This document shows positions 1 to 8,013 of a stretch of 25,814 bases of DNA, one piece after another (the first letter of the stretch is position 1; each line of letters starts with the position of its first letter). This DNA comes from a virus. The notes beneath the pieces were generated by a model. That model ran no database searches and was not told the origin of the DNA. It saw nothing but the letters and a program-made list of their open reading frames with translations. The translations under genes and the position numbers were made by a program. The DNA lies in the IMG/VR virus record IMGVR_UViG_3300027734_000287, positions 1-25,814 of that record; one strand, 5' to 3'.

Positions 1-2
1 CA

Positions 3-1643
3 GCGTTAGGTACATTAAAACCACGCACAACACCAACAGGCGCAGCTAGATTTGTTCCTTATTCACAATACGGTACACCTACTACACCAACTGATTACTC
101 ACAGCTTTACCAAAACTTAGGTATATCTCCGTTCGGTGGCGGATCTGTCTCTCCAAGTGCTTCAACTCCAACAGGTCCAACACCACCTACAGGCGGATTG
201 CCTTCAATGCCTTCAACAATGTCACCTACAGGAACAGTAACTGCGCCACCTACAACAACTACAGCACCACAATACTTCCAAGACGCTGACGGAAATATTT
301 ATAACGCTAGTGGTGATTTAGTGTATGACACAACTACAAGCTCAGTGACGCCTGCCGCGCAAGCTTCTGTAGCAAGTTCACCGCTTATGGCAACATCACA
401 AACAGCTTCTGCTCCTATGAGCGGTTTAGCTGTAACTACACCTGAAGCTACATCATCTTATTATTCTTATGGATCAGATATAAAACCATCAGATGTATTA
501 AACTCTAAAAAAGGTGGAGCAATAAGAAAGTTTGCTGACGGTGGTATGAGCGATTTAGCAATTACCTCTACCGCATCTCCATCTGATTCACTTGGAGGTT
601 TAACTTATAATGACTTACAAAGTGGATGGAATCAAGCTGACTTATTAAAGGCAATTAGATCATTCTATCCTGATAATTTAAGCCCTTGGTTGCAACCAGG
701 TCAAACTGAATATGATTATATAAACAGTGTTGCTCGTCAATACGATGGTCTTACAGGAACACCAATTAGACTCAGATCATACAATCAACAACCTGATGGT
801 GGATTCCAACTTGGATTAGATCCAAATAATACGCAATATCTTTCATCAGATTTCTATGCACAAAATGATAGCACAACACCTATCACAACACCTATTTATG
901 ATTTAGTAAAAGATACTTCACCATCTTTCTCTAATCCAAATACTGTTCAATCAGGAGATGTGCAGTTACCAGGTCAATTTTATGATTATAAAAATCCTTA
1001 CGAAATGGAAATCAACGACGACATGGGACCAATAGCTTATAACAATGGTATGCCTGAACAAAGACAAGACTTAATGCCAACACAAGGTCCTGCTATGCCT
1101 ACGCAAGGACCCGCTATGCCTACACAAGGTCCTGCAATGCCACAGCAAACACCGTTCTCTACTTCACCAACATTTAAATTTAGTGGTGCAAACAATCCAT
1201 TACTGACAGGATTAAGACAAGGTCCTGTTCAACAACCATTTATGTTAATGCCTAATGGCACTTTTGCACCGCGTGAAGAAATTTCAACATCAAGAACATA
1301 CGCTCAAGGTGGTTCACCACATGGCAACCCAAATATCCCTATGTCAGATAGCCATAATCCAAACGTACCTGTAGTAGAAGGTAGACAAGATTATAGAGAA
1401 GGTGCTTATGTACAAGGAGCAGGTGACGGTCAATCTGACGACATTCCTGCAATGCTTGCTGACGGTGAATACGTTATCGATGCAGAAACAGTAGCACAAT
1501 TAGGTAATGGATCTAACAAAGCAGGTGCTAAAATGCTAGATACATTTAGAGAAAATATTCGCGCACATAAACGAAGCGCACCTACACACAAAATACCGCC
1601 AAAGAGTAAATCTCCATTGGCTTATCTTAAAGGAGCAAAATAA
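3..1643 (+). CDS. Virion-associated protein, 5'-truncated by the window edge
   Basis: The reading frame is open from the first complete codon (base 3), so the gene starts upstream of the window; the first internal ATG is at 198. About 546 residues are visible. The N-terminal part is rich in Pro, Thr, Gly and Ser (low complexity). The segment KKGGAIRKFADGG is encoded near 509-547, and a three-copy heptapeptide (MPTQGPA) lies near 1074-1136. Near the C-terminus is a DDIPAMLADGEYVIDA segment of the DGEYVI type, which I recognise from virion/tail proteins of many uncultured phages. It overlaps the next gene by one base (TAATG), so it belongs to a late structural operon. A structural or ejected role is inferred from context; the exact function is unknown. 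Confidence 0.75.
   Translation, partial: ALGTLKPRTTPTGAARFVPYSQYGTPTTPTDYSQLYQNLGISPFGGGSVSPSASTPTGPTPPTGGLPSMPSTMSPTGTVTAPPTTTTAPQYFQDADGNIYNASGDLVYDTTTSSVTPAAQASVASSPLMATSQTASAPMSGLAVTTPEATSSYYSYGSDIKPSDVLNSKKGGAIRKFADGGMSDLAITSTASPSDSLGGLTYNDLQSGWNQADLLKAIRSFYPDNLSPWLQPGQTEYDYINSVARQYDGLTGTPIRLRSYNQQPDGGFQLGLDPNNTQYLSSDFYAQNDSTTPITTPIYDLVKDTSPSFSNPNTVQSGDVQLPGQFYDYKNPYEMEINDDMGPIAYNNGMPEQRQDLMPTQGPAMPTQGPAMPTQGPAMPQQTPFSTSPTFKFSGANNPLLTGLRQGPVQQPFMLMPNGTFAPREEISTSRTYAQGGSPHGNPNIPMSDSHNPNVPVVEGRQDYREGAYVQGAGDGQSDDIPAMLADGEYVIDAETVAQLGNGSNKAGAKMLDTFRENIRAHKRSAPTHKIPPKSKSPLAYLKGAK
1074..1136 (+). repeat. Three tandem 21-bp coding repeats
   Basis: Three consecutive 21-base units (1074-1094, 1095-1115, 1116-1136) each encode MPTQGPA, and a degenerate fourth copy begins at 1137 (MPQQ). 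The copies differ mostly at third codon positions, which suggests selection on the peptide rather than a very recent DNA duplication. Confidence 0.9.
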
Positions 1644-2692
1644 TGGCTGATATATTCCAAGGTGTACCGTTACCTACAATCACCCAAACAGAACAAAGAC
1701 AACAAGTCTTACCTGAGTTTTATACAAACTACCTACAAGATATTGCTAACTTAGGTACAAATGCTATTCAACAAGGCGGTGTTGCAGGTTTCTCTCCTTT
1801 ACAACAACAAGCATTTCAAATGGCACCAAACGCGGCGTTTAGTGGTGCACAAACAGCAGGTGACGCGGCTTCTTTATTAGGCGCTTCAGGTACAACAGCT
1901 GCTCCTTCTATGGTTGGCGCATACATGAATCCATACACAACAAATGTTGTGGATGAAATGGCTCGTCTACAAAATCAAAACATTCAACGTAGCGTTATGC
2001 CTGCGTTAAGAGGTGCAGGTGTTGGATCAGGTAGCTTTGGATCAACTCGTCAAGCTAATGTTACAGGTCAAACGTTAGCTGAAATGCAACGTAACTTAAC
2101 AGGTCAACAATATAATGCATTAAACACAGGTTACAATACTGCAATGACAGCGGCTCAAGCTGATTTAAGCCGTCAACTACAAGCAGGTCAAGGTTTAGGT
2201 AATGTTGCACAAGATCAGTATCAAATTGGTACGGGAGGATTAAAAACATTAAGTGAGTTAGGAACACAGCAACAAAACTTAGGTCAAAAACAATTAGACT
2301 ACCCAATGCTTCAAGCTCAAAATTACGCTAAGTTATTCCCTGTATCTATCCCTGTAGGTGAAACAAGTCAAAAAGTTGGGCCAGGCACGGGTGGGCAGTA
2401 CGGATTAAGTCCATTACAACAAATCTCAGGATTAGCTTCTACTATTGGTGGTATGATGGGCGTAGGCAATCAACCTAGCACTACAACATCTACAGGAACA
2501 GGTACGAAGCCAACATCAAGTGTAATTAGATCTCTATTAAGCTCTGCAGGTATAGATGAAAACTCAATTGCAAACACTATTGCAACAGGTATTTCCCAAG
2601 GCATATTTGGCGCTAAAAAAGGTGGTAGCGTTAGATCTATAAAACTACCTTCTCATATTACAGATCGTTTAAAAAATAAAGTGAGAAATTAA
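1643..2692 (+). CDS. Putative internal virion / ejection protein
   Basis: A 349-residue protein starting at an ATG that shares one base with the preceding stop (TAATG). It is rich in Gln, Ala, Gly and Thr. Segments such as AYMNPYTTNVVDEM (around residue 93) and GSGSFGSTRQAN followed by a Gln-rich helix resemble a virion protein type that recurs in podovirus-like genomes. No catalytic motif is visible. The C-terminus carries KKGGSVRS followed by a basic tail, a tag echoed in the neighbouring proteins. It lies between the truncated upstream virion gene and a coiled-coil protein, in the position where T7-like phages carry ejection proteins. The assignment is by composition and order, not by a defined domain. 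Confidence 0.65.
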   Translation: MADIFQGVPLPTITQTEQRQQVLPEFYTNYLQDIANLGTNAIQQGGVAGFSPLQQQAFQMAPNAAFSGAQTAGDAASLLGASGTTAAPSMVGAYMNPYTTNVVDEMARLQNQNIQRSVMPALRGAGVGSGSFGSTRQANVTGQTLAEMQRNLTGQQYNALNTGYNTAMTAAQADLSRQLQAGQGLGNVAQDQYQIGTGGLKTLSELGTQQQNLGQKQLDYPMLQAQNYAKLFPVSIPVGETSQKVGPGTGGQYGLSPLQQISGLASTIGGMMGVGNQPSTTTSTGTGTKPTSSVIRSLLSSAGIDENSIANTIATGISQGIFGAKKGGSVRSIKLPSHITDRLKNKVRN

Positions 2693-2694
2693 TT

Positions 2695-4314
2695 ATGGCA
2701 CTCGAACAATTTCAAACCAACGAGCTACCTGAAGAAATTCCTGCGGAAGTTCCTGAAGCTCCAAAACAAGCTACAAGAGAAAAAGCTTATGCTGATGATG
2801 CGACTGTTCGTCTACAACAAAAAAGACGTGAGTACGATGCACACTTACAAAACCTAATTGATAAGGCATCACAAAGACAATTAAATTACAATCCTAAGCT
2901 TCTTGCTTTAGGAGCAGGTCTTCTTACACCAGGTAAAACAGGAAACTTCTTTGAAGGTTTAGGTCTTGGTACAAAAGGGTACATGGAAGCAGGCGAAAAA
3001 GAAGTACAAACAGAAATGGAAAGAGCAAAGCTTGAGAATGAATTACGCACAGGTCAGATTGGTCAACTAGAAAAAGATTACGCTTTACAAAAAGATCTTG
3101 AAGGTAAACAGTACCTCAGGGATGTCTTGTCAGGCAAAATTGGTCAGGATGGCGCGCTTGTAAAGCCTACAACATTGGCAGGTAACAAAATGACTGTACC
3201 TGATGCTTACGCTTTAATTGAATCAGCCCAAACAACAGGTAAACGTATTACACCTGCTATGATAGCTGCTGCTCCGACTAAAGAAACACGCGATTTCATA
3301 GAAAAGATGTACGACAACCAACAGAAAGAAGCTGAGTTAGAGCAAAAAGATTACGGATCAACAAAAACAACATTGCCTGTTATTGGTGAGCCAACAGAAA
3401 CCATTACTATTAAACAAGTAAAAGAAATTGAAAAGCTAGATAAAGCAACAAGAAACATGCCTGCACCTGAGCGTGAAGCAATATTTAATCAGTACTATCA
3501 AGACAAAGGTATTTTGGGTAAACGGGATGTTGTTTCTACGACAGGAAAAGTTACTCAACAATTTGAAACACCACAACAAAGAGCTACTCGAGTTGAAGGA
3601 GAAAAAGAAACAGTTAAAGAAACTGCAAAATCAAATGTAAAAGATATTGAGTTTCTTGAAACAAGACGTGATAGCGCTGTTGATCAGATCAATGATGCTA
3701 AAGCTGTTTACAGTATAGCGACTGATCCAAAAACTAAGAATGCATTCGGTATCTTAGCAAGACCTGGTATTGCTGCTACTGTAGGTGAAATCCTTCGCGA
3801 ACCTCTCAAGTTTGGTGATATTAGTGTAGGTGTTTCTAATATTGAAAATATTGTTCGTAAAGCAGGTGGTACACAAGAAGAAATTAACGCTGCCGCTGTG
3901 GTAGCTAGATCTATGGCTAAACTTGAATTAGGATTCAGCCAAGTATTTAAAGGTCAAGGGCAAGTCTCTGATAACGAACGACTCATCGTGCGCAACGTAG
4001 GTCCACAAATTTCAGACAATCCAAAAGTAGCCGCGCTTAAAGCAGAAAGTATTATAGCTCGTGCTGAATACGATAGCGCTCTAGCAAATAAATTTGCACA
4101 ATGGCAAGAAAGCCATCCTAATGGATCTGTAAGACAATTTAAGGGATCAACTGAATACAATTCAATTAAGGTAGGTTACGATAATAAACTTGGTAATATC
4201 TTGAGTAAATATGGATTTACACCTGCAAGAATAGAATCTGATAAGCCATCCGCTCAACCTAAAAAAGGTGGAAGTCTTTGGCAGGCTATACAAAATGCTA
4301 AGGAAAATGAATAG
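2695..4314 (+). CDS. Putative coiled-coil internal virion protein
   Basis: A 539-residue, highly charged and mostly helical protein that starts two bases after the previous stop. The N-terminal 60 residues are acidic and then Lys/Arg-rich. A hydrophobic Gly-rich segment (LLALGAGLLTPG, about residues 71-82) follows, then long charged heptad-like helices. The stretch around GFSQVFKGQGQVSDNERL (about residues 412-429) resembles a conserved segment of structural proteins in uncultured phages. The C-terminus ends with PKKGGSLWQAIQ plus a short charged tail. It is probably part of the ejected core together with its neighbours; no enzymatic motif is visible. Confidence 0.65.
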   Translation: MALEQFQTNELPEEIPAEVPEAPKQATREKAYADDATVRLQQKRREYDAHLQNLIDKASQRQLNYNPKLLALGAGLLTPGKTGNFFEGLGLGTKGYMEAGEKEVQTEMERAKLENELRTGQIGQLEKDYALQKDLEGKQYLRDVLSGKIGQDGALVKPTTLAGNKMTVPDAYALIESAQTTGKRITPAMIAAAPTKETRDFIEKMYDNQQKEAELEQKDYGSTKTTLPVIGEPTETITIKQVKEIEKLDKATRNMPAPEREAIFNQYYQDKGILGKRDVVSTTGKVTQQFETPQQRATRVEGEKETVKETAKSNVKDIEFLETRRDSAVDQINDAKAVYSIATDPKTKNAFGILARPGIAATVGEILREPLKFGDISVGVSNIENIVRKAGGTQEEINAAAVVARSMAKLELGFSQVFKGQGQVSDNERLIVRNVGPQISDNPKVAALKAESIIARAEYDSALANKFAQWQESHPNGSVRQFKGSTEYNSIKVGYDNKLGNILSKYGFTPARIESDKPSAQPKKGGSLWQAIQNAKENE

Positions 4315-4316
4315 CT

Positions 4317-5558
4317 ATGGAAATGGATTTCACAAAAGTTAAGCTTAATAAAGAACAACAAAACAACGCGTTCTTAATTGGCTCTAAAGCTCAAGAGGTA
4401 GGTATTGATCCTGATCTTGCGTTAGCTTTTGCTTGGCGTGAAAACAGATTCCAAACTAAAGGCAAGTCACCAAAAGGAGCTACAGGTATTATGCAAATCA
4501 TGCCTGCTAATGCCAAAGCTTATGGATACTCAGTAGAAGATTTACAAGATCCAAATCATAATATTGACATTGGGTTAAGATTGTTTAAAGAAAACCTTGA
4601 CATGTTTCAGGGTAACGAACGAGCAGCGCTTGTTGCTTATAACGCTAACCCTAATGTAGCTAAACGCTATTTAAAAAATGGCGAAACCCCTGAGTCTATT
4701 CCTGAAGAAACTAGAATCTATTTAGAAGACATTGATAAGATTCGTCCGTTAGTACAAAGAGACGAAGAGGTGCAAGAAGAAACACAAATAGAAGACGATA
4801 ACTTTTCTCCTGTAGAAGCTCTTCCTGCTCACTTAGATGAAGAACCAAAAACGCTTGAAGAAAGATCTCCTCTTGATAAAGCACTACTACCTGCAACAGG
4901 AGCTTTATTAGGTACAGGATTAGGCTTTAGTGAATACATGGGTAATAAACCTAAAGCACCTGCTACAAGCATACCTCCAACAGATCCTAGATTTGGTACA
5001 ACAGAGTTTGGTACATCGGGTCGAGCAAGAGAAGCAGGCTTTAATTTAGAGACTCAACGCAGAGCAGAACAAGCCGCTAAAAATAAAGAATTAATTGAGC
5101 GTATGAGAAGGTCAGGCATTATCATGCAAGATAGTCCTGTATTAAAGATGGGTCCATTAACAGCTACAGATACAGGTTTATTAGTTCCCCCACAAGCTTT
5201 AGAAGGTAAGCCTCTCACGAAATTTCAAAGAGTTAAAGAAGGATTTAAATCTATCCCAAGAGGCATGGGAGAATTTATTGGAAAACACTCACGCATTACA
5301 GGTCCATTAGCAGGTTTGGGTGCGGGCTTTGCGGCTGATACTGCAAGAGAAAGATTTGAAAAAGGTCAGATTGGTGGTGGATTATTATCTGCCGCTGAAG
5401 CACTTACCGCAGGTACAGCACTTACACCCACAGTTCCTGCACCTGTAAGAGGTGTAGCAGGCGCATTAAGTATTCCATTGATAGGTGCTGAATATCTATA
5501 TGGTAAGTATGGTCCTCAATATGAAAGCGTCACTAAACGCTTCCCGCCAAAAAACTAA
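4317..5558 (+). CDS. Virion protein with N-terminal SLT lytic transglycosylase domain
   Basis: A 413-residue protein. Residues 15-140 form a soluble-lytic-transglycosylase (goose-lysozyme-like) domain. The probable catalytic Glu42 sits in AWREN, followed by GATGIMQIMP (residues 54-63) and the AYNANP segment (about residues 108-113). Such domains cleave the glycan strands of peptidoglycan and, in virions, open the cell wall during DNA entry. The C-terminal half has Gly/Ala-rich hydrophobic segments (LPATGALLGTGLGF; a second one near residues 338-350) that could insert into membranes. It is the last gene of the virion cluster, which fits an ejection protein analogous to the SLT-bearing T7 gp16, though far shorter. 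Its stop overlaps the stop of the convergent gene. Confidence 0.85.
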   Translation: MEMDFTKVKLNKEQQNNAFLIGSKAQEVGIDPDLALAFAWRENRFQTKGKSPKGATGIMQIMPANAKAYGYSVEDLQDPNHNIDIGLRLFKENLDMFQGNERAALVAYNANPNVAKRYLKNGETPESIPEETRIYLEDIDKIRPLVQRDEEVQEETQIEDDNFSPVEALPAHLDEEPKTLEERSPLDKALLPATGALLGTGLGFSEYMGNKPKAPATSIPPTDPRFGTTEFGTSGRAREAGFNLETQRRAEQAAKNKELIERMRRSGIIMQDSPVLKMGPLTATDTGLLVPPQALEGKPLTKFQRVKEGFKSIPRGMGEFIGKHSRITGPLAGLGAGFAADTARERFEKGQIGGGLLSAAEALTAGTALTPTVPAPVRGVAGALSIPLIGAEYLYGKYGPQYESVTKRFPPKN

Positions 5559-5568
5559 AGCTCTTTAG
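5549..5568 (-). terminator. Possible rho-independent terminator of the leftward operon
   Basis: Read on the minus strand, the last codons of the SprT-like gene form a short dyad, CTAAAGAGCTTTAG (5555-5568), followed directly by six T residues (5549-5554). The stem is short and AT-rich with a small loop, so this is a weak terminator at best. No terminator facing the plus-strand genes was found here. Confidence 0.4.
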
Positions 5569-5899
5569 GGTCAAACCCATATATACCTGCAATCTTTGCA
5601 GTCCAAGCTTTAAATGTCTTATCATGTTTCTCGTAATGAGATTTTCCTTGTATGAAAAGTAACATATGCACCATCTCATGAAGGATAGTCTTACATATAT
5701 TTTCAAAGTGATCTTGTCTTGCTAGGGATATAGTAATGGTGTGTGGATCAGGGATATACTCACCAAGAACATCGTCTCGATCTGATATAACCCATATAAT
5801 CTTTGAAGCTGTAGGCATTTTAATCTTGTCGAACGGAGGCAGTTTACATAGTAATGTGTAAATAGCTTTGCAATGCTCCTCTGTTCTTAGGACTGTCAT
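5555..5899 (-). CDS. SprT-like zinc metalloprotein (HExxH)
   Basis: A 114-residue protein with the zinc-binding motif HEMVH at residues 74-78 and a likely third ligand at His92 (KHDKTFKAW). This is the SprT/WSS1-like arrangement of HExxH followed by a His about 15 residues later. SprT-like domains are found in proteases that act on DNA-protein crosslinks, but phage copies are uncharacterised. It is shorter than bacterial SprT and lacks a recognisable C-terminal zinc ribbon. The start overlaps the upstream stop (ATGA) and is preceded by a GGAG ribosome binding site. It is the last gene of the leftward operon and meets the virion operon tail-to-tail. Confidence 0.75.
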   Translation of the reverse strand: MTVLRTEEHCKAIYTLLCKLPPFDKIKMPTASKIIWVISDRDDVLGEYIPDPHTITISLARQDHFENICKTILHEMVHMLLFIQGKSHYEKHDKTFKAWTAKIAGIYGFDPKEL

Positions 5900-6102
5900 G
5901 TCTTATACCATCTCCAAGTTCTACTATTCATACCTGCTTTTACTTTAGGTGGCAATTTAATCAATCCTAAAGCCTCTAACTCGTCAAGCTTGTGGTTATT
6001 AATTCCTGTTGCAATCTTAATTCTATTGCGGGTTGTATCTTCATACTTTTCTATATGATCATTAACTACTTTTGCTAGTTCTTCAAATGTTCTTTTCTTC
6101 AT
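5896..6102 (-). CDS. Small putative winged-helix protein
   Basis: A 68-residue protein. The middle (NRIKIATGINNHKLDELEAL, then GLIKLPPKV) looks like a helix-turn-helix with a short wing, and the C-terminus ends with an aromatic and basic segment (RTWRWYKT). A DNA-binding role is possible but rests only on this pattern. It lies in the leftward operon, four bases overlapping the SprT-like gene and three bases after its own upstream neighbour, which indicates co-transcription. No specific family was recognised. Confidence 0.6.
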   Translation of the reverse strand: MKKRTFEELAKVVNDHIEKYEDTTRNRIKIATGINNHKLDELEALGLIKLPPKVKAGMNSRTWRWYKT

Positions 6103-6105
6103 TTT

Positions 6106-6321
6106 CTAATGTATTTGTTTCGGTAAGATGACAGTTTGGCTATTTAAATGATTTATAAGGTCATCATAATCTTCTTCTGACCCCTCTGAAGCGTTCAACA
6201 TTCTTAGGCGTGAGTTTACAATAGCGCTTAAATCAATCGCCGTAATTTGAAAGTCTTGAACTTCTTTCATTAAAAAAGAGTCAACATCCTTTACGATATA
6301 TAGTATCTGATCGTCTGTCAT
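6106..6321 (-). CDS. Hypothetical small acidic protein
   Basis: A 71-residue acidic protein with no recognised domain. Its ATG overlaps the stop of the upstream gene by four bases (ATGA), which supports translation coupling in the leftward operon. It appears helical and charged (for example KDVDSFLMKEVQDF near the N-terminus), and no membrane segment or cysteine cluster is visible. The function is unknown. Confidence 0.6.
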   Translation of the reverse strand: MTDDQILYIVKDVDSFLMKEVQDFQITAIDLSAIVNSRLRMLNASEGSEEDYDDLINHLNSQTVILPKQIH

Positions 6322-6539
6322 CTCGAATTAAATTTCCCTTCTTCAAAGCATTGTAGATGGCTCTTGATAAAAAGATGCGGACGCACCTCTTCCCATAGGT
6401 CGCCGTCAACGCACTTGATGCGTTTGTCTTTGAGTGGTTTCGGTTCAAACTTATTGATTGTGATGTCCACACTTACAAGCATCATAGTGGTTACGGCTAC
6501 AGTTCCTATAATACCAAACATCCATTCTCTATTGGTCAT
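6318..6539 (-). CDS. Small single-pass membrane protein downstream of the endolysin
   Basis: A 73-residue protein with one N-terminal hydrophobic segment (about residues 8-25, FGIIGTVAVTTMMLVSVDI) and a hydrophilic remainder with two cysteines (Cys43 and Cys64). This topology suggests a signal anchor with the C-terminal part in the periplasm. A ribosome binding site (GAGGATAA) precedes the ATG. It is immediately downstream of the SleB-type hydrolase in the same operon, so a holin, pinholin or spanin-like lysis accessory role is conceivable. That is inference from position only. Confidence 0.6.
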   Translation of the reverse strand: MTNREWMFGIIGTVAVTTMMLVSVDITINKFEPKPLKDKRIKCVDGDLWEEVRPHLFIKSHLQCFEEGKFNSR

Positions 6540-6564
6540 ATATTTATCCTCAAATCTATAGACA

Positions 6565-6933
6565 TTAGTAAAAAATGTGATTATTGATGACTACTCTGAT
6601 TGGTTTGCGATTAGCCCATGTAGGCTTAGGTTTAAGATTGATTTCATGAAAGTGATCAGCTCCTTTCGATGTGTCGTTAACTTTAAAAGTTAAGATTTTT
6701 TGTGCAAGTAATATAAATGGTCTGAGTTCATAAGAGCTACGCTCGGGCGGTTTAAGCTTGCCATACCAAGAAAATTGCATAGGTCTTGCCATTTCAGTAC
6801 AAACGCGTTTTGGATTAAAGTCAGCGCGTCGATACAAGACCATTCCTACGGCGATTTGACCTGCTTGAGGCTCACCGCGTGCCTCCATGAACATTGTCTG
6901 CGCCAAACATGTAAGCGCTAGAGTTTCTATCAT
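6565..6933 (-). CDS. SleB-type cell wall hydrolase, probable endolysin
   Basis: A 122-residue protein matching the Hydrolase_2 / SleB-CwlJ family along its whole length. It has AQTMFMEARGEPQAGQIAVG (residues 11-30, with the probable catalytic Glu17), MQFSWYG (about 52-58), the GADHFHE segment and a terminal HIFY. Family members are peptidoglycan hydrolases, and in phages they act as endolysins. No signal peptide is evident, so release would need a holin. The strong ribosome binding site AAGGAGATAATC supports the start. It lies in the leftward operon with recombination genes rather than in the virion operon. Confidence 0.88.
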   Translation of the reverse strand: MIETLALTCLAQTMFMEARGEPQAGQIAVGMVLYRRADFNPKRVCTEMARPMQFSWYGKLKPPERSSYELRPFILLAQKILTFKVNDTSKGADHFHEINLKPKPTWANRKPIRVVINNHIFY

Positions 6934-6969
6934 GATTATCTCCTTTTTTAAGGCTCTTTGCGAGAGAGC

Positions 6970-7197
6970 TTACTTACGATCCTCCAACACTCTTGCTACA
7001 TCCTTGTTGAGTGATCGTACAATCTCTACGCATCGAGCATGCTCTTTAAGACGAACGCTGTCAGAAATCACAGCCTCAATCTTACGGGCGTACTCAATGA
7101 TGTCTAACGGCTCACCTTGTGGATCGGTATATAAGCCATTAGGATCATTGTTGTCACAGTAAAAAAATATTTGTTTGATTAAATCTTCGTTAAGCAT
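6970..7197 (-). CDS. Hypothetical protein
   Basis: A 75-residue protein, mostly helical and charged, with one CDNNDPNGLYTDPQGEPLD stretch in the first third. No domain was recognised. A GAGG ribosome binding site precedes the ATG. It is sandwiched between the PD-(D/E)XK nuclease gene (eight-base gap) and the endolysin gene, so it is part of the leftward operon. The function is unknown. Confidence 0.65.
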   Translation of the reverse strand: MLNEDLIKQIFFYCDNNDPNGLYTDPQGEPLDIIEYARKIEAVISDSVRLKEHARCVEIVRSLNKDVARVLEDRK

Positions 7198-7205
7198 AAT
7201 TACCT

Positions 7206-8012
7206 CTACTTGTGTTTATTTTTTAATTGCCAAAATTTTAATAATGAGCAAAACATCTCAAAGCCTCTTTGTAAATCTTCTTCCGACCATTCGATTATTT
7301 TGCACAAACCTGCTTGCGTGCGAGAGACAAAGATGTTGGCACAGCGAGCGTTGGGTATACCTAACCCCACTCGATATGCCGATAATTGCATTAAGTGTTC
7401 ATCATATCCTACCACATCTTTAGGATCAGTAAAATCCTTTGTCTTAATATCTACCACAATTCCGTTACCTGTAGGGTCATTTGTTGCGTGTAAGTCACAT
7501 TTTCCTGCAAAACCTAGCTCATGACCAAAAGAACGCTCTGCAATCCATCCAACTCTTCCGTATTGCTCTTCTAACGAACGAACGCACCCTTGAACATGTT
7601 CTTGATGCTTATCATGCGAAATGCCCTCAAAAAACGATTCTATAGCTGTATGAATCTCTGTACCAAGATCAGCCGCGTTACGTCCTTGTTGTTTTGAATC
7701 TTGAATAATACGATCAATATAGTCTTGCTCTGATTCACCTTCTCGTTTTGTTGATGTAAGAGCCGCCATTAAAACTTGAGTTTGCATCCATGCTACTAAC
7801 GCAGGCTTATTTGCTACACCTAATACCGTAGTCACTGAGGGTACATAATCATGCTCTCTTGCATCCCTTAATGTAGTGTTGCGCTCTTTGCCATTCTTAC
7901 CAATCATTGTATATTGAGGTATGCCGTCACGCGTGTACCAATGGTTTGATTCTGATGCGCGAATCTTTGGTGGTTCTGATGCGTAAAATAAACTTTTGCT
8001 TTGCTCAGTCAT
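7206..8012 (-). CDS. PD-(D/E)XK family exonuclease (RecB/Cas4-like)
   Basis: A 268-residue protein with the signature of RecB-like PD-(D/E)XK nucleases. His121 lies in GTEIHTAIE, Asp173 in GFAGKCDL, Asp188 and Lys190 in VVDIKTK, and the QLSAYR motif at residues 209-214 supplies the Q-x3-Y element. Such phage enzymes resect DNA ends for recombination or processing. The gene follows the ssDNA-binding protein and HNH/DUF3310 genes and starts one base past the latter's stop, with a GAGAGGGAT ribosome binding site. The likely role is DNA recombination or replication-intermediate processing together with that ssDNA-binding protein. All the expected catalytic residues are present. Confidence 0.88.
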   Translation of the reverse strand: MTEQSKSLFYASEPPKIRASESNHWYTRDGIPQYTMIGKNGKERNTTLRDAREHDYVPSVTTVLGVANKPALVAWMQTQVLMAALTSTKREGESEQDYIDRIIQDSKQQGRNAADLGTEIHTAIESFFEGISHDKHQEHVQGCVRSLEEQYGRVGWIAERSFGHELGFAGKCDLHATNDPTGNGIVVDIKTKDFTDPKDVVGYDEHLMQLSAYRVGLGIPNARCANIFVSRTQAGLCKIIEWSEEDLQRGFEMFCSLLKFWQLKNKHK

Positions 8013-8013
8013 G

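Noticed and set aside
6281-6472. 63-codon minus-strand frame near the endolysin
   Set aside because: It overlaps the coupled 73-residue membrane-protein gene, which has the ribosome binding site and the ATGA junction.
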